From Prostheceraeus crozeri (lineage: Eukaryota > Platyhelminthes > Polycladida > Euryleptidae), in the NCBI GenBank assembly GCA_907163375.1, contig CAJQUW010010466.1:1-64000 (forward strand): a stretch of 64,000 nt of DNA, written 5' to 3'. Position numbers and translations under genes: made by a program. The notes below the pieces were generated by a model that had not been told where the DNA came from, made no database searches, and saw only the letters and a program-made list of their open reading frames with translations. Of this stretch, positions 17,473-30,008 are shown one piece after another (the first letter of the stretch is position 1; each line of letters starts with the position of its first letter).

Positions 17473-17793
17473 TCAAAGATGGAAATGTGTTTTCATTTTG
17501 TATCGAGTTAAAGCAGTAGCAACTACTGGAATTGTAAGAACGCCAGATGAAATGACAATTGTTAAAGCATTAGACCATCTCTTTCTTAATTTTTTATAAT
17601 GCTCTAATCTTAATAATAATTGAGATTCCTTATCTTTCATATACCTAACTCTATCTTTGTGTTTTTCTTTATTCATTTTTTCAATGTTAATCTTTTCAAT
17701 GTCCATTAAAGTAGAACTACGTTCATATGATAACGAAGGATATATTCTTGCGGTTTCTTCCACTTTTGTTTCATCCACTTTTGTTTCTTCCAT
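17473..17793 (-). pseudogene. Terminal-repeat gene, right copy (internally deleted)
   Basis: ATG at 17793 (minus) after ATTTAAAAATG. The N-terminus has a short repeat (EETKVDETKVEETA), then the same helical block as the left copy (KMNKEKHKDRVRYMKDKESQ, LEHYKKLRKRW). About 55 nt present in the left copy are missing after RKRW, which joins directly to a shortened hydrophobic segment (TIVISSGVLTIPVVATAL), and the frame soon ends. Here the N-terminus is intact where the left copy is frameshifted; the left copy keeps more of the hydrophobic part. It is either a small functional variant or a relic. Confidence 0.6.
17575..17743. repeat. Right arm of the 169-bp identical inverted repeat
   Basis: Exact reverse complement of 811-979. 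Together they define the paired ends of the element. Confidence 0.9.
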
Positions 17794-17861
17794 TTTTAAA
17801 TGAATATTTTGAATAAATATTTTGAATAAATATTTTGAATACAATCTTCTGGTATATTGAG

Positions 17862-17990
17862 ACTACGTGATATTTTGAGACAACTTAAATTTTCGTCTGC
17901 CTAAATTTTCAAAATTCTTAGACCACGTGATATTTTGAGACAACTTAAATTTTCGCCCTTCGGCCACGTGAAATTTGAAATCTACCTAAA
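17862..17990. repeat. Direct repeat near the right end
   Basis: The segment 'acgtgatattttgagacaacttaaattttcg' occurs at about 17868 and 17929, followed by a partial third 'ccacgtgaaattt'. A GCC-cttc-GGC hairpin follows the second copy. Not present at the left end. Confidence 0.7.
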
Positions 17991-18037
17991 TTTTTGAAAT
18001 TTTGATTTTTTTGAAAATTTTGAAAAACCCCCGCAAA

Positions 18038-18103
18038 AGTGTGACATCCGGCGCAAGCGAAGCGAAGCAAAGCGAAGCGAAGCGTCGCGCCGGATGTCAC
18101 ACT
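18038..18103. repeat. Terminal palindrome, likely right end of the element
   Basis: Two perfect 17-nt arms (AGTGTGACATCCGGCGC at 18038-18054 and its complement at 18087-18103) enclose a 32-nt loop of gcgaa-type pentamer repeats. The outer edge ...GTCACACT read inward starts AGTGTG, compatible with Polinton ends. Sequence character changes to host-like beyond 18103. Confidence 0.65.
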
Positions 18104-21100
18104 ATAAACTACTAAGGCAATCATCACAGTGAATATACGTAATGACTAATTCACAATGCCAGTGAGATATTCGAAGTGATATTCAGGCAAATCCGATTTT
18201 TGGCTCATCAGAACCAGTTAACATAAGTTTCTACGCATCAATATAAACTTCCTCCCTGACAAACACTGCAGGGAAGTTCGCAAATTAATTCGATGATCAT
18301 GAAAGCGATAAAAAGCTCTCTACACATGCACATGTACATGTAGCACTGCATTGCGCAGATGCGCATGATCGAAAAAATCTTCAGTTTCAAAATTTTTGTA
18401 ACAACGATGATTCTTTCGTGTTTTAAATATATCTAAAACGGGGTGTTTAGAACTATTCCTCATCATTTGCTCAAGACCCCCAAACCCCGGTTTGAATCAG
18501 ACCTTTTTTCGCTAAGTGAAGTTTTGTGCATATTCGAAATTCATTGTAAATTTATGTACAAGTATTCATCAGACGGCTATGATCACACAATTGCTTCGCT
18601 AGCCAGTTGAATTTTTCATAGGAAGACTGTGTTGTTTTTGATTATTCTACGTTACCGAATTCTGGTAACTATAAACTAAGAATGAGACTGATTTGACGGG
18701 ATTCTGATACTAATTAGCTGTCTAGGACGGTTGCAATGAAATACATAGATTAGATGATTAGATTATAATAGAATAGAATAGAACAGGATAAAAGAGCATC
18801 GACGAGTAATGTCAGACAAGAAGGCATCATGAAGTGAGCAAATAAATTACTATATCAGTGAAGAATCTTGTGCAGATTACTCTACAAACGTCAAACAGAT
18901 AAAAACTTTCTGTGCATGTTGGCTTTTGAAAATGGTGCATAATAGCGGCCACCTGTGGTATCTGAAATTAATTATTGAACAGAGACCGAATGACTTTCTC
19001 TCTCTTCCAATTTATGCGATTTAGATCCCAGTAGGCAGATCATCAGTTTTTGGAACAGATTATTCTCTGCGAGCGTCGAAATATGGAGTTCAAAGTATTT
19101 CGGCATCTGATGTTAGCAACTCATATTGGAGCAGCAAAAAAACACCATCAATGGAGGAGCCAAAAACCTGGTGTAATCAGTTCATCATGATCCAAATTTG
19201 CTTCAATATTCGCAATGACTAAATACGTCTGGAACATCGTGAATGCAAATCGTAAAAATGTAGTAACTAAGACAGATCAGAGCTAGCAAGAACTTTCTAT
19301 TGAGGTGCACTGGTAAATGGGATGCTGACATAGCCAGGAGCAAAACCATTTTTGATTGTTTTGGTTTTGCAGAAACGAGATTGATCCAAAAACGGGATTT
19401 ACTGATGAACTGATTACGCTTTAATTTGCGATTTGTTAAGTTACTATTAAGCTGAATTAGAAATAGATTATTCAACATTTTCAAAATTAAAAAATGGATA
19501 TTTTTCTTACTTTTCGTCAGTGTGACCAAGTTCGGCGTATATTGTGAGACGTTTCTGTCTCCATTTATTATGTCTTTTCAAGTCAAGCATCTTTTATTAT
19601 CAAGTATCTTTGTCTATTTGTAGTTCGCAATTAATCATTCTGTAAAACAAACTAAACCATGATATCTCTTAGAAGAGATTTCAGTGAGTTTAAAATATCT
19701 GTTGCATTGCTTAAGGTCTAAAACAAGGATATTTAATTGTTTAAAAGGGCTGATGAGAAATAGATGCCTAAATTTGAACCCAATGTCATTTTTGGCATTT
19801 CAGGGCCAACTGGAATCGATCATCGCATGTCTTTCAATGTCAAAGATGTTGTCAATGTGCATTGTATAACATACGTAGTATATGTTGTGTGTTCTTATTT
19901 GCTTAAGCCAATTTTATATCAAATTTTCTGAGAGTTCATATTTATTTTTTCTGTTATATCACGTAATTTCTTACCACAAAATTGCATATACACGTTAGAT
20001 TATTGCCAAGCTTGACAATCGCGTCTGGTTTTCATTTGTTTTATTTCTATCTAACATGCGCTCTTCAAAACTAATAATCAACTGACATAAAATAATGCAA
20101 TAAAGTCTATTTGAAAGAATTGTTACAGCAGGGCTCTTACATGTATTTACGACTGCGTTTTGCAAAACATCTGAAAAAGTAGAATGCTAAACTAGGTCCT
20201 ACTTGCTGCAATTTGGACGTTGTTTTTAGACAAATATGAAAACGTCTTGATCTTTTATTAAAATGAGTTATAGTTCTTTAATTACTAAAAAGAAGCAATG
20301 AAAAGGAAGATTTGTTGTTCGCTTACAAATATTTTCAAATTCATGCAATGTCAGCTGATTTTCTCTGGCTTGGTTGCATACCAAGGTAAAAACACGACTA
20401 TTCAATCTAGACCTTTATAATATTAAATATCTTTGGTCTAAAACCACAATTATCAAGATCATAAATTTATAGAAAACTGTCTAAGCACATTATGTATAAA
20501 GAAGTCATGCTTGACGAACCAGTTTTCTTTATCTGTCTATTTTATCCGTTAGTGTTTAATAATCACGAAACATTGTTAATATATCACCCTTTTGAGAATT
20601 GCTTAGATCTGTCTGTCAGTACGGAGAATTTTATATGAAATGACTGAGAACTTGTATATTTATGTCATGATTGCATGCATAAGTTCACTTGATTTAAATA
20701 AAACATGCCACCAGTGAACTATGTCTTCGTATATAGTTAAAGAGCTGCAACTAAAATATTGGCCGAGCATATGAGATGATATGGAAAAACAGAAATATTT
20801 TTGCTAATTTATATCCTTTCTTGACTTGAAACTAAAAAAGATGCATTCACAGAACAAGATTCATCTGCGCGCGCTTCGGTTTCCTAGAAAGAAACGATTG
20901 TATGCAACTTTAATATTGAAATGGCAAATCACAGAATTAGATAACCTGCTCCTTCTCGAATGGATAATTCGTGCATCGCTTGCTATTGGAATGGCAAACA
21001 ATAAGCTGTCAGCAGAGGACACCAGAGCCAGTGAGAGATGCGTGCGTGCTGTGATATCACTTCACACACACCAAAACACACATCGTCTAGCTAACATTCG

Positions 21101-21185
21101 ATTCAGTGTATGCATTATGCAGTAAGGAATGGTGAGAAGACGATTGTGAAATCATCAAGTGAACTAATTTTCGTACGCATGCTAC
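18104..21185. other. Host non-coding DNA
   Basis: Mixed-composition sequence without credible genes; reading frames here are short and show no domain. No strong tandem or inverted repeat was noticed apart from simple A/T-rich stretches. Confidence 0.5.
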
Positions 21186-21470
21186 TTTTTTTAATGATGA
21201 TCAGAAGGGCCAACATTATGGAGAAAACTTGTGCGCAGTGATATGAATTCTTCGAATCTGAATGAATTTTGGCAATCGAAGCACTTTGCTTGAACTCACA
21301 GTAATCCGCAAGCGACGCACGACTTTTTTTCCTATCTCTGTAAGGTATTAGGAATTTCTTTTTGCCTACTTAGTAATTTCCTCGATGTGCCGGCGATTTC
21401 GTATTAATCACACTTCTAGCAAACCGAAGCAGATAAACAAAATATTTAATTCTGTGCATACATTAGATGA
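21186..21470. repeat. Dispersed repeat, copy 1
   Basis: Shares long blocks in the same order with 47885-48150: 'gggccaacattatggagaaa', 'gaattcttcgaatctga', 'aatccgcaagcg', 'ttttcctatctctg', 'cacttctagcaaa'. Identity is perhaps three quarters. Non-coding, of unknown type (SINE or MITE remnant). Confidence 0.7.
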
Positions 21471-22215
21471 GTATATAGCTTGAAACATGACACCAAGTAC
21501 CATACTGTCGGTGCATGTAATTCCTCAGTGATGGGAATGACAATGTACTCTACAGTCCTCGACAATAAGTGACAATGAGTATGAGCATAGAGATAAGATA
21601 ATCACTGCCTGAACAAGTGAGTGTCAATAGTTTTAACTCACTATGTCAGGCCATACATGTGAATTACGCTATCTAATAATCAGCCTAAATTTGGCTGCTG
21701 CACGTAGCAGATCTTTGAGCATCATGGCTTAATTAATGTAATATATAATTGTTCAACATTTTCACTGTACGTTATGCACCTAAGTGCAATTTTTCCAAGC
21801 CGGTTACTTTTTGAAAAATTTGAAAATTGAAAAATTACCGGAGTTCATGAATTCTATGCGTTTGGTTGGCATATAGGCGAATGGATTGTCGAAGTTGTTC
21901 GACAAAAGAGAAAAAAGATCAATAAAATTCTCTCTTTGCATCTTCGGACCATGGTATCATGCTCGCTGCCCATGGGACCATGGGCACTGCTTTTCATTGG
22001 TGGAAAGCTGGACTTGAATCTCGTGATGCCTCTGCGAATGCTTGCAAGTCCAAGGTAATGCAGACATGCACCCTGTCTACCATGCCCATTGAATATCTAA
22101 CGCCGTCATTATATTTTCATGTGATCTAATTATTCTTGACCATTGTCATTCCATTATTCTTAACGGTTCAGCTACATCATCCAACTAATTATCCAACTGA
22201 TCCATGAAGCTAAAT

Positions 22216-23480
22216 TCAATTAATTGCTAGACAGAAATCTATCGAAAGCAAACGAAAGCGATCTAACGAAAGCAAAATAGCATTGCGCATTGCGTTAACA
22301 GTGCAGCCAGCCTTTCTTAGGTTCCACAGTATATGCAAACGTCGGGAAGCGTTAGTAACAATTTTCTTTACGTGGTATTTCATTTCATGTCTGCAGACAA
22401 ATGGACCCCGAGAATCTTTTGACATCGAGCAATTTTTAAATCTATAGAGTCATCAGATAGCTTCACATGAACCAGACACAATTCTTTCCTGGTCACTAGG
22501 CCTATACCAGTAATGTTGCATTTAGAATGATTAATTGGCAAACCTGTAGTATTGGACCAAGACACGATATTGTCAAGTTCGGAATGTAGATAGTCATCTT
22601 CTGGTTTTCTGATAAAGCGCAATAGGGTTAGGTCATCGGCAGACATTTTAGCGGAGGAGATAGGGTGCATACAATGCGGAGAAATTGCCAACAGCCCAAC
22701 AGAATACAATAGGTCTAGTCACACTGCCGTTAGGTACACCATAGGAAACAGGAAAAGAGGGCGAAACATCGAAGTTGATTCGAACACTTTGATTACGATT
22801 TGAGAGAAAAATACGTAACCAGTATATGACAGACACAAGAATCTGAAATTCAACACAAAAATCAACGATCACGTCATGCGGTAATTTGTCAAGCGCCTTT
22901 GAAAAATCGACAGTTAAAATGCGTACAGCACCTGACATTTTTTCTAAAGACTGCAAGCTACGAGTATACATCAGAGTCAAGGCTTCAGATGTTACTCTCT
23001 CGCCGACAAAGGAAATTGTTTATGTTTAATCCCGTTTTGCACAAATGGTAGAAGCCATTTCTTGACCGCCAGCTTTTCAAGGCACTTAGACATAGTGGGA
23101 AGAAGGGAAATTAGGCGATAGTGTTCAATTTGAGTCGGTATAGGGCATTTCGGGATTAGAGATATGAATGTATGCTTTAAACAAGCAGGGACTTGTCCAC
23201 AATTGAGACTCCTGTTGAATAAATTAGTGATTGCAGGGCTAGTAACGAAGAAAAATCACGAAAGATAAAGAATGGAATTCCACCAGGGCCTTGGACTCTT
23301 CTCCCTCACCTTCCGTAATGTAGATTCAACTTCCACAACAATATTTCAAGGTTTTGTTTCAGTAGCCTGCTTATTTCATCATCATTTATATGTAGATCAC
23401 GAGAGGGGGGAGGCAGGAGCAGAGAATGGCTTGCTAAAGAGGCTAATACTTTCAAGAAATTAATAGGCGTCCGCAAATTT
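22216..23480 (-). pseudogene. LINE reverse transcriptase relic
   Basis: On the minus strand, several frames give the standard order of non-LTR RT blocks: YRLISLLPTMSKCLEKL, VDFSKALDKLPHDVI, WLRIFLSNRNQSVRI, SYGVPNGSV and a degraded active site (SADDLTLLRF in place of YADD). Frames change several times and the active-site Tyr is lost, so it is dead. It resembles Jockey/CR1-type RTs. No endonuclease part is visible upstream; the copy is probably 5' truncated near 23480. Confidence 0.8.
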
Positions 23481-25337
23481 AAGCGTGTGATACAAGCATG
23501 CAACTTCGTAAACGTATCATCATAACCTGTTCATTATTAAAACCTCAAAATGGGAGAATGAACGCCACATTCGTCGTCTTTGACGTTCTTCCTTAACTTT
23601 CCATATACTGTGATTGCCTATGAACGATCTTTATGTCTTCCATACGATGTTAATTTCATTACCTTAATTACCTTGTATTGCTTGTACACTACGATTTTTA
23701 ATTACTGGAAATAAAAACGCATATTATTATTATTATTATGTTATCTACAATGCAGGTGCCATCTTCCACACATAAAATAGGTTTGATGTTGCCAATTATG
23801 TTGTTCAATTCAAATAAACTATGAAAAGTGCTGGAATTAAAAGCAAACAAGCAAGATATCATTGTCTTAAAGCATTTCGAGACCCCCATCATTTACCGAA
23901 TAATTTTTTGTGCATACATGTACATGACAACGGGATCGTTTACAGAAGAACTTACAAATCCGATTCCCAGTAACGGTCTGCTGAGTGACCATAGGCTGCC
24001 GCAGGAGTTGCATGAGTTAATCTCGTGGTAGTGACGATCCCTGTCGACAATCCTGATTCTGCTGCGTGCACGAAAATGCTCTTGATATCTGCGTCCGGAG
24101 AATACGATGAACAGTTTCGGTATTTTACTCGTGAATCAACTCCAACAACTCTTGAATTAGTTTTTATTCCTGCAAAAGAATTTTCAGAGATCAGCTTGCG
24201 ATTCTTTGAGTTATCAATGGATATTTACAACTGAAAAAAGTAGACTTGTCTGAACCTGAGTTTTGAATGCAGATTCAATGATGCTCCTTTCATTTTAGCC
24301 ATCCCACGATTGAGACTCTGAAGAGCATTGATATCCCACTTCCATCAACTTTTCATTGCTTTCACAAAAATTGCTCAGAATGAGAAAAAATCGCAACAAA
24401 TAAAAGAGCTTCCATGCTCATTTTCTAATGTTCGCACATGTTTTATCATGCTCAAAGTTTTGAGCTCCGAATTCTTGACACTTTAAGCTATCAAAGTTTT
24501 GCTGAATCTCCTTATATCAACATATTTCAATGTACTTCAATAATATTTGCAATGTTTGCTCTACGGAATGCATGCAATATTATTCTTTGAAAAATTGAAA
24601 TTATAGTGCTAGATAAAAAAGAGATAGCTCAATGTAATAATGTCTCCCTTTCAGCTTTACTTTTTTCTAGTGCTGCCTTATATACAACTTTATGTAGGCT
24701 ATACACACATGCATTCTAAAATTAAAGTTTCTTTGCATTTGTAATCAATTTTGTTTTACTGACTTGCGCCTTTGCTACTCATTTCATTAGAACCATACTT
24801 ATGCATGCAGTGTACTAGCAGATTAGTGATCACGTGTTGTGGTTTGTCAATTGCTGCTACTCACTCAATATGCACTCAGTATTCACCTCAGAGTCATGTA
24901 GATTACGTGACCATTAGCTACAGTTGATAATGTACATATTTATTAATAAAACATTTTGTCTGACTCAGATGACATTGAATAAGTTTAACAACATGGGTAA
25001 ACATGCAACTGCTCTAAATATTATCTCCGGGATGAAAATTGGTTCTTAAATCAATTATCCTTTTTATCAATCACAAGTTGATCATGAGGCAAACTTTTGT
25101 GAACACTCGACCCAGCATTAATAAAAAGCTTATAAACCCGAAATAAGATATTAACTTCAAAACACGCAACTCACAAATCCGGTCATTCCACAAATCAGTA
25201 CGAGATTGAATTATAGATTTATGATACTTTTATTCAATGTAAATATATTAGATTATTCATAAATTGTAAATTAAACTGAGTATTGCCAGCATGTATGAAG
25301 TAAGCGGTGCCACCCAGCGTAGTCACCTTTTATCACA
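23481..25337. other. Host non-coding DNA
   Basis: No gene recognised. A short ATT microsatellite lies at about 23722-23737. The rest is unique-looking AT-rich sequence. Confidence 0.5.
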
Positions 25338-25341
25338 ACAT

Positions 25342-25766
25342 GATTCTATTCGAATCGACTTTTACTTTATCAGATTCAACGTCCTGATCACGAATCTGGG
25401 CTCATATTTCACAAATTCGTTGTAGTATTTTAGAGACTCCAATTTTGAGATGAAGGTGGTTCCGCTAGTTAGCGGAACCACTTACTTAGTCTCGCTTGTA
25501 GGAGCAGTAAATCAATTTTATTTCATCACTGCCTGACCCAATTTGCTGCGCTGATTTATCACAGCCATGCATTTTTTAATCGGAAATCCAAATTTTACTT
25601 TTTCAGCAATCTGATTGTGAAGTTAGAGGAACCACTTCTAATCAGAATAATTTCAAAGTAAAATATGCGTACTCACACAGAATTTGAAGCTCCAAATCAC
25701 AAATCTGTGGTCAGACTAAGAAATTGGTTCCGCTAACATCAAGTTCAAGGTGTTTCGAATAGAATC
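25342..25766. repeat. Foldback/MITE-like element
   Basis: Bounded by the inverted 13-mers gattctattcgaa (25342) and ttcgaatagaatc (25754). Inside are a perfect hairpin GTGGTTCCGCTA-gt-TAGCGGAACCAC (25456-25481) and further 'ggttcc(g/t)cta' copies near 25625 and 25730. No coding capacity. Probably a non-autonomous DNA element. Confidence 0.55.
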
Positions 25767-26183
25767 AGGCTGTGAAGACTCCTGTGCTATGAAATTCCAA
25801 TAAAATTCTATCGAGAGGAACGACAATCAATTTCTAGGGAAAATTCTCCAATTCATGCTCAATGTCTTTTGTGTTGACACAATCGCTTTATTGGTGAATT
25901 CTCAGTCTCAAAGCGGAGGCGACTCAGCACTGAAGAGATCTGCCTATTCAGCGTAGCGACAATCAGGGCACCACTACAGTATGTTGTATTTAACTGAATC
26001 GCATAAGGTTGCTAATATCAATTGAAGAGTTGCACTGTCAAAGCGACAAAATAGCAGTTTTTAATACAATGTCTTCCATAAAACAGCTTATAAAAGATTT
26101 TGAAGCTTTCAAACCAAGTTTTTAAACATGGTTTTCGAAGATGGTCTTAAAACCGCACTTTTGAACATGAGTTTCATACTGGG

Positions 26184-26842
26184 CATTGACGGATTTATGG
26201 GGGCCACCGTGCTCGATCCCCCACCCCTTCGGTATGAAATTAGTATTCATAGGTACCAAATATTGTTTTTAGACGATTTCTTAGGATAGCTTATTTCAAC
26301 ACATCATTAATTTATTTGAATGTTTATGCTACCTTTTACTGTCAACCTATCTAATAATTCAAAAAGAAAAATAGACTTCTGAAGTTTTGAAATCTTATTG
26401 ATGTTATACTGATGGATGGATTTTGATGAAACATTTTATAATAGAAAAATATTCATGCTAAGTAAGCTTATGAATTAAAGAATGGAATAGATGAGATTAT
26501 AATAATTAACGAGTAACATAGGCATTTTATCTTTCATAATGTAATTGGTACACTTATGAATTCAGTTGCAAAACTATTAAATAAGAAACAGTAGGGGAGA
26601 CGGGGGGCCTAATTGTTACAATTTTTTATTTTTTTGAGATTGTTACAAAAGTATTGAGGAGGTCCTAATTCATTATATATCCCTCAAAATGCAGTAAGTC
26701 CCTTATTTTAATGTCTTTTCGATAACAGAAATCAGCAAAAATCTAAGATAGCTTGTTATCTTATTGACAAGAATATTTACCTAAATAATAAATTACAATA
26801 ATGAGCCCTCCCTAACAAAACTCGCAGATCCGCCACTGATGC
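26184..26842. repeat. Possible non-autonomous DNA transposon
   Basis: Left 'cattgacggattt' and right 'agatccgccactgatg' form an imperfect inverted pair. 'CAGTGGCGGAT' ends are common in hAT-like elements. No transposase inside. Target duplication not evident. Confidence 0.35.
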
Positions 26843-28791
26843 AAGGCTGTAAAAATAAGGGTATAAAGTCTTTTTTCCAAGCATGCTCTTTAAATTGTGC
26901 TTTCAAGCAAAAATTTGCCATCTTTCAATTTGAATTTAATCTCTCAAAACTAAACTTGCTCTATGACTGTGACCACAGGAAGTTGAGTAGATCATTACTG
27001 ATATTTGATAGCTTGCGAGATTCTCACTAGAATAGCTCATAAACCCCTGGCAATGCAACTCAGATGGTTTTAGTTTAATTTGTCCTCTTTTGCATGGACC
27101 AACGTTTTGTAAAAGGATTTAACGAAATACTTATCAACCGTTATTATTTTTTGTTCAACTAAGTCTGATTGACATTACGTTTGCCTTTTCTCTCATAAGT
27201 AAGACTTCAGTATCGGCTTTTTTGTGCAACCATGTCAGATTTTCAGAAAATAACTTGATCTGACGAATCATGACAAATTCATGTAACAGTGATCGATGAA
27301 AAAGGAAAAAAATTGTAGTAATCAATTTTCTCAAGATAAAGGCATTTGAGTTAAAAATGAAATGTGTGATTTTACCATTTCACGCTTCTTTCTTCTTCTT
27401 CTTTACTGCAATTTCTCCCATTAGAACTTTCAAGTGTTGTTAACGTAAAGAGGTTAGGAACTGAGCTAAGGAGACTTTAGGTTTTCATGATATACAATTT
27501 GTAAATCTATGACAAATTTCCATTGAATTTTGAAAATGTAATCATTCCATCATAGAGCCGAAACCGGTTGGGAAAAAGTGCTGACCTTTCCTCTGGCATA
27601 ATTGTGTTTTTACATACTCGTATAAAGCTCTTCACGCAATTTATGCATGAACTGTGTTCTTTTAGGCAATTTTGTGAGTATGGGTGTGAATAATGTGAAT
27701 AAATTTAACGAGTTCGATTTTATGAAAAAAAAAACTGTTATCATTTTACCTGTTGACTTGTTGAACTCCTTTTTTAACATGCCTCAACAGCATAAAGCCA
27801 GTGTTTTTGTTTATGACAGATTTAAGCAATAAAAGTTTGTTGCGATATCAATGAAAAAGACCTTTCTATGAATCAGTGTTAAGTAGGGCCAACACTTAAA
27901 TGCACCGAGCAGTTTTGTGTCAATTCATTTTGTTTAGTATTATGCATTTATAAAAACAAATTTCACTTGGAAAAATTCATTTGCTGATCACACTTCGATA
28001 ATCAATCTTGCTCATCATTAAAGATTTTATGTTTAGCGTGAGTTCTACATTCTGACTGACAGTTTTAGACTTTAGACTCTGACTGAAATCATTGAGTGTC
28101 GTAGACTGAATTGCGATGTGATGATTTGCGCGATATGCTTGCGTTGTAAAGAACCATATTATCATTTCCACATATTGAAAATATTATTCAGTTTATAATT
28201 GCGAATAGTAGAACTCTTTTGATGATGTTCCCGGATCACTATTCACAAATGCACTAAGAAAAGTGACTTCAAATTTGAAACTTTAACTTATTTTGAAGCA
28301 GACATTTCTTAAGTCTGACCATTCATGAATAAATGAAAATTGCTTTTGAGTTTTGACGGTGCAGGATTCATGCAAAAATACGATCTCCTTAAGTTATCAA
28401 GATGCAATTTATGCAATGGCAAAGACCATATACGCCGTAGCTAGAGCATGTGTTGTACTGCCGATAATGCATGATTTGCCGCTTATTCTCTGTACTATAT
28501 GTCAAACTTCTTTACATGTGGTGGAATCCTTATTTTCAGTATTTCAAAATTATTATGGACGAAAGCTCATCAAGCGTTATATGATGCAATATAGTGACAG
28601 ATTAATTTGCGCTTGGGTTAGTCTAAAGCGGACACAATCATATCTCGGTAATTGTATGCAATGGGTAGCAAGCGATTGAAATTGACATGGAGATTGGTCT
28701 CTCTTTGGCTTGCGTGATTGGTCAAGCGCACGCATTGCAGAAGTAGCTCGTATTAGCGAACACACGAACCTTAGCGGTCAGATTGCAGGCG
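26843..28791. other. Host non-coding DNA
   Basis: No gene, domain or repeat that I can support. Reading frames are short and without similarity to known families. Confidence 0.5.
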
Positions 28792-29539
28792 TAGTCCGGG
28801 AGCTAGCGTGAAGTTGTGCAGGGAACGAGGTAGTACATAAAACTTTCACATAGCATAGTACACCTCTAACCTACTGCAAAACTTCGCGTCTGCCGGATCA
28901 GATCATTTGCTTTTACGAAATAGAGAGGATAACACAATCCTATGTATTTCCAGTGGTAAAATTGTGACATTTAAGGTGTTGACTCCATTTTTTCGAATTT
29001 TTGCTCATAAAAGTTACACAAATTGGTATTTTGTTGAACTGTTTATTATAGAAATCATCTACAGATCATGATCTTTCAAATGAGTCATCATTCAGTGACA
29101 GAGGATGAAGTAAAGTGTACAGACAGACACTTTTCGTTTAAGTATAGCAACAATTTTCCTGAAATTTCTATGTTAAAATTTGTAGTTACATCAACGAAAA
29201 GTGTCTGTTTGTACACTTTACTTCATCCTCTGTCACTGAATGATGACTCATTTGAAAGATCATGATCTGTAGATGATTTCTATTATAAACAGTTCAACAA
29301 AATACCAATTTGTGTAACTTTTATGAGCAAAAATTCGAAAAAATGGAGTCAACACCTTAAATGTCACAATTTTACCACTGGAAATACATAGGATTGTGTT
29401 ATCCTCTCTATTTCGTAAAAGCAAATGATCTGATCCGGCAGACGCGAAGTTTTGCAGTAGGTTAGAGGTGTACTATGCTATGTGAAAGTTTTATGTACTA
29501 CCTCGTTCCCTGCACAACTTCACGCTAGCTCCCGGACTA
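28792..29539. repeat. 748-bp near-perfect inverted repeat
   Basis: Arms of 347 nt (28792-29138 and 29193-29539) are complementary at 345 positions by direct reading, around a 54-nt centre (29139-29192). The outer edges are TAGTCCGGG / CCCGGACTA. No convincing target duplication flanks it. No conserved open frame. Options: a foldback transposon, a recent inverted duplication, a long hairpin-RNA locus, or an amplification/assembly artefact. Confidence 0.92.
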
Positions 29540-30008
29540 GCGAGCCAATCAAGTGAAAGGTACATATCTTTGACTTATTTTTCCTCCGTGATAAATTAGT
29601 AAAATAGAAATATTGCTCACCCCGCTCGATTCTTCACGATGTGTGCTCAGGTATATTTAAAAAAGGAATCAAAAATAAACTTTTCCTTTGCTATATATAA
29701 TTTTAAAAGATTCAATTAAAACCCCAACTTTTTGTCCACCAATGACAGTATTTTAGTCTTGTTACTATTATTTTAGTTATTAGGACCTTATTGCCATTTT
29801 CTTTGTATTTCTGCATAATTTCTGGTTTTATCTAGTTTTGAAGAATTCCGTCAAAATAAAAATCAATCACAGAAAGGTTACAAGTTATTCTCAACAAAAA
29901 GTTAAACAGAGAAGCTAAGCAGAATTATTATATAGACTACATGCCCAAGGAAAGAAAGAATTCTGTTTTCTGGCGGTTCTCAGACTCGGCATTCTTAAAC
30001 TCTCGTTC
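29540..30008. other. Possible 3' untranslated part of the minus-strand LINE
   Basis: AT-rich sequence directly downstream (minus sense) of the LINE RT stop at 30009. No poly-A or short tandem tail was identified with certainty. Confidence 0.35.

Larger units (their letters stand above)
640..18103. mobile_element. Endogenous adintovirus / Polinton-Maverick element
   Basis: The gene set is diagnostic of the adintovirus/Polinton group: protein-primed type PolB, retrovirus-type integrase, A32-like packaging ATPase, adenain-type protease, double jelly-roll major capsid protein, penton-like protein, pX-like protein and a PLA2 domain. Most genes lie on the plus strand; only the 8513-9847 gene, the protease and the terminal small gene are on the minus strand. 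Inverted copies of one small gene lie at both ends (848-1150 plus; 17473-17793 minus). The sequence is far more AT-rich than the flanking DNA. Frameshifts in at least five genes indicate a decaying integrated copy, or sequencing errors. The right end is placed at the palindrome ending 18103, where the outward strand begins AGTGTGACATCC, in keeping with the AG...CT ends of Polintons. The left end is approximate. Confidence 0.9.

Noticed and set aside
28353-28679. 108-codon open frame as a gene
   Set aside because: No recognisable family, composition like the surrounding non-coding DNA, no flanking signals.
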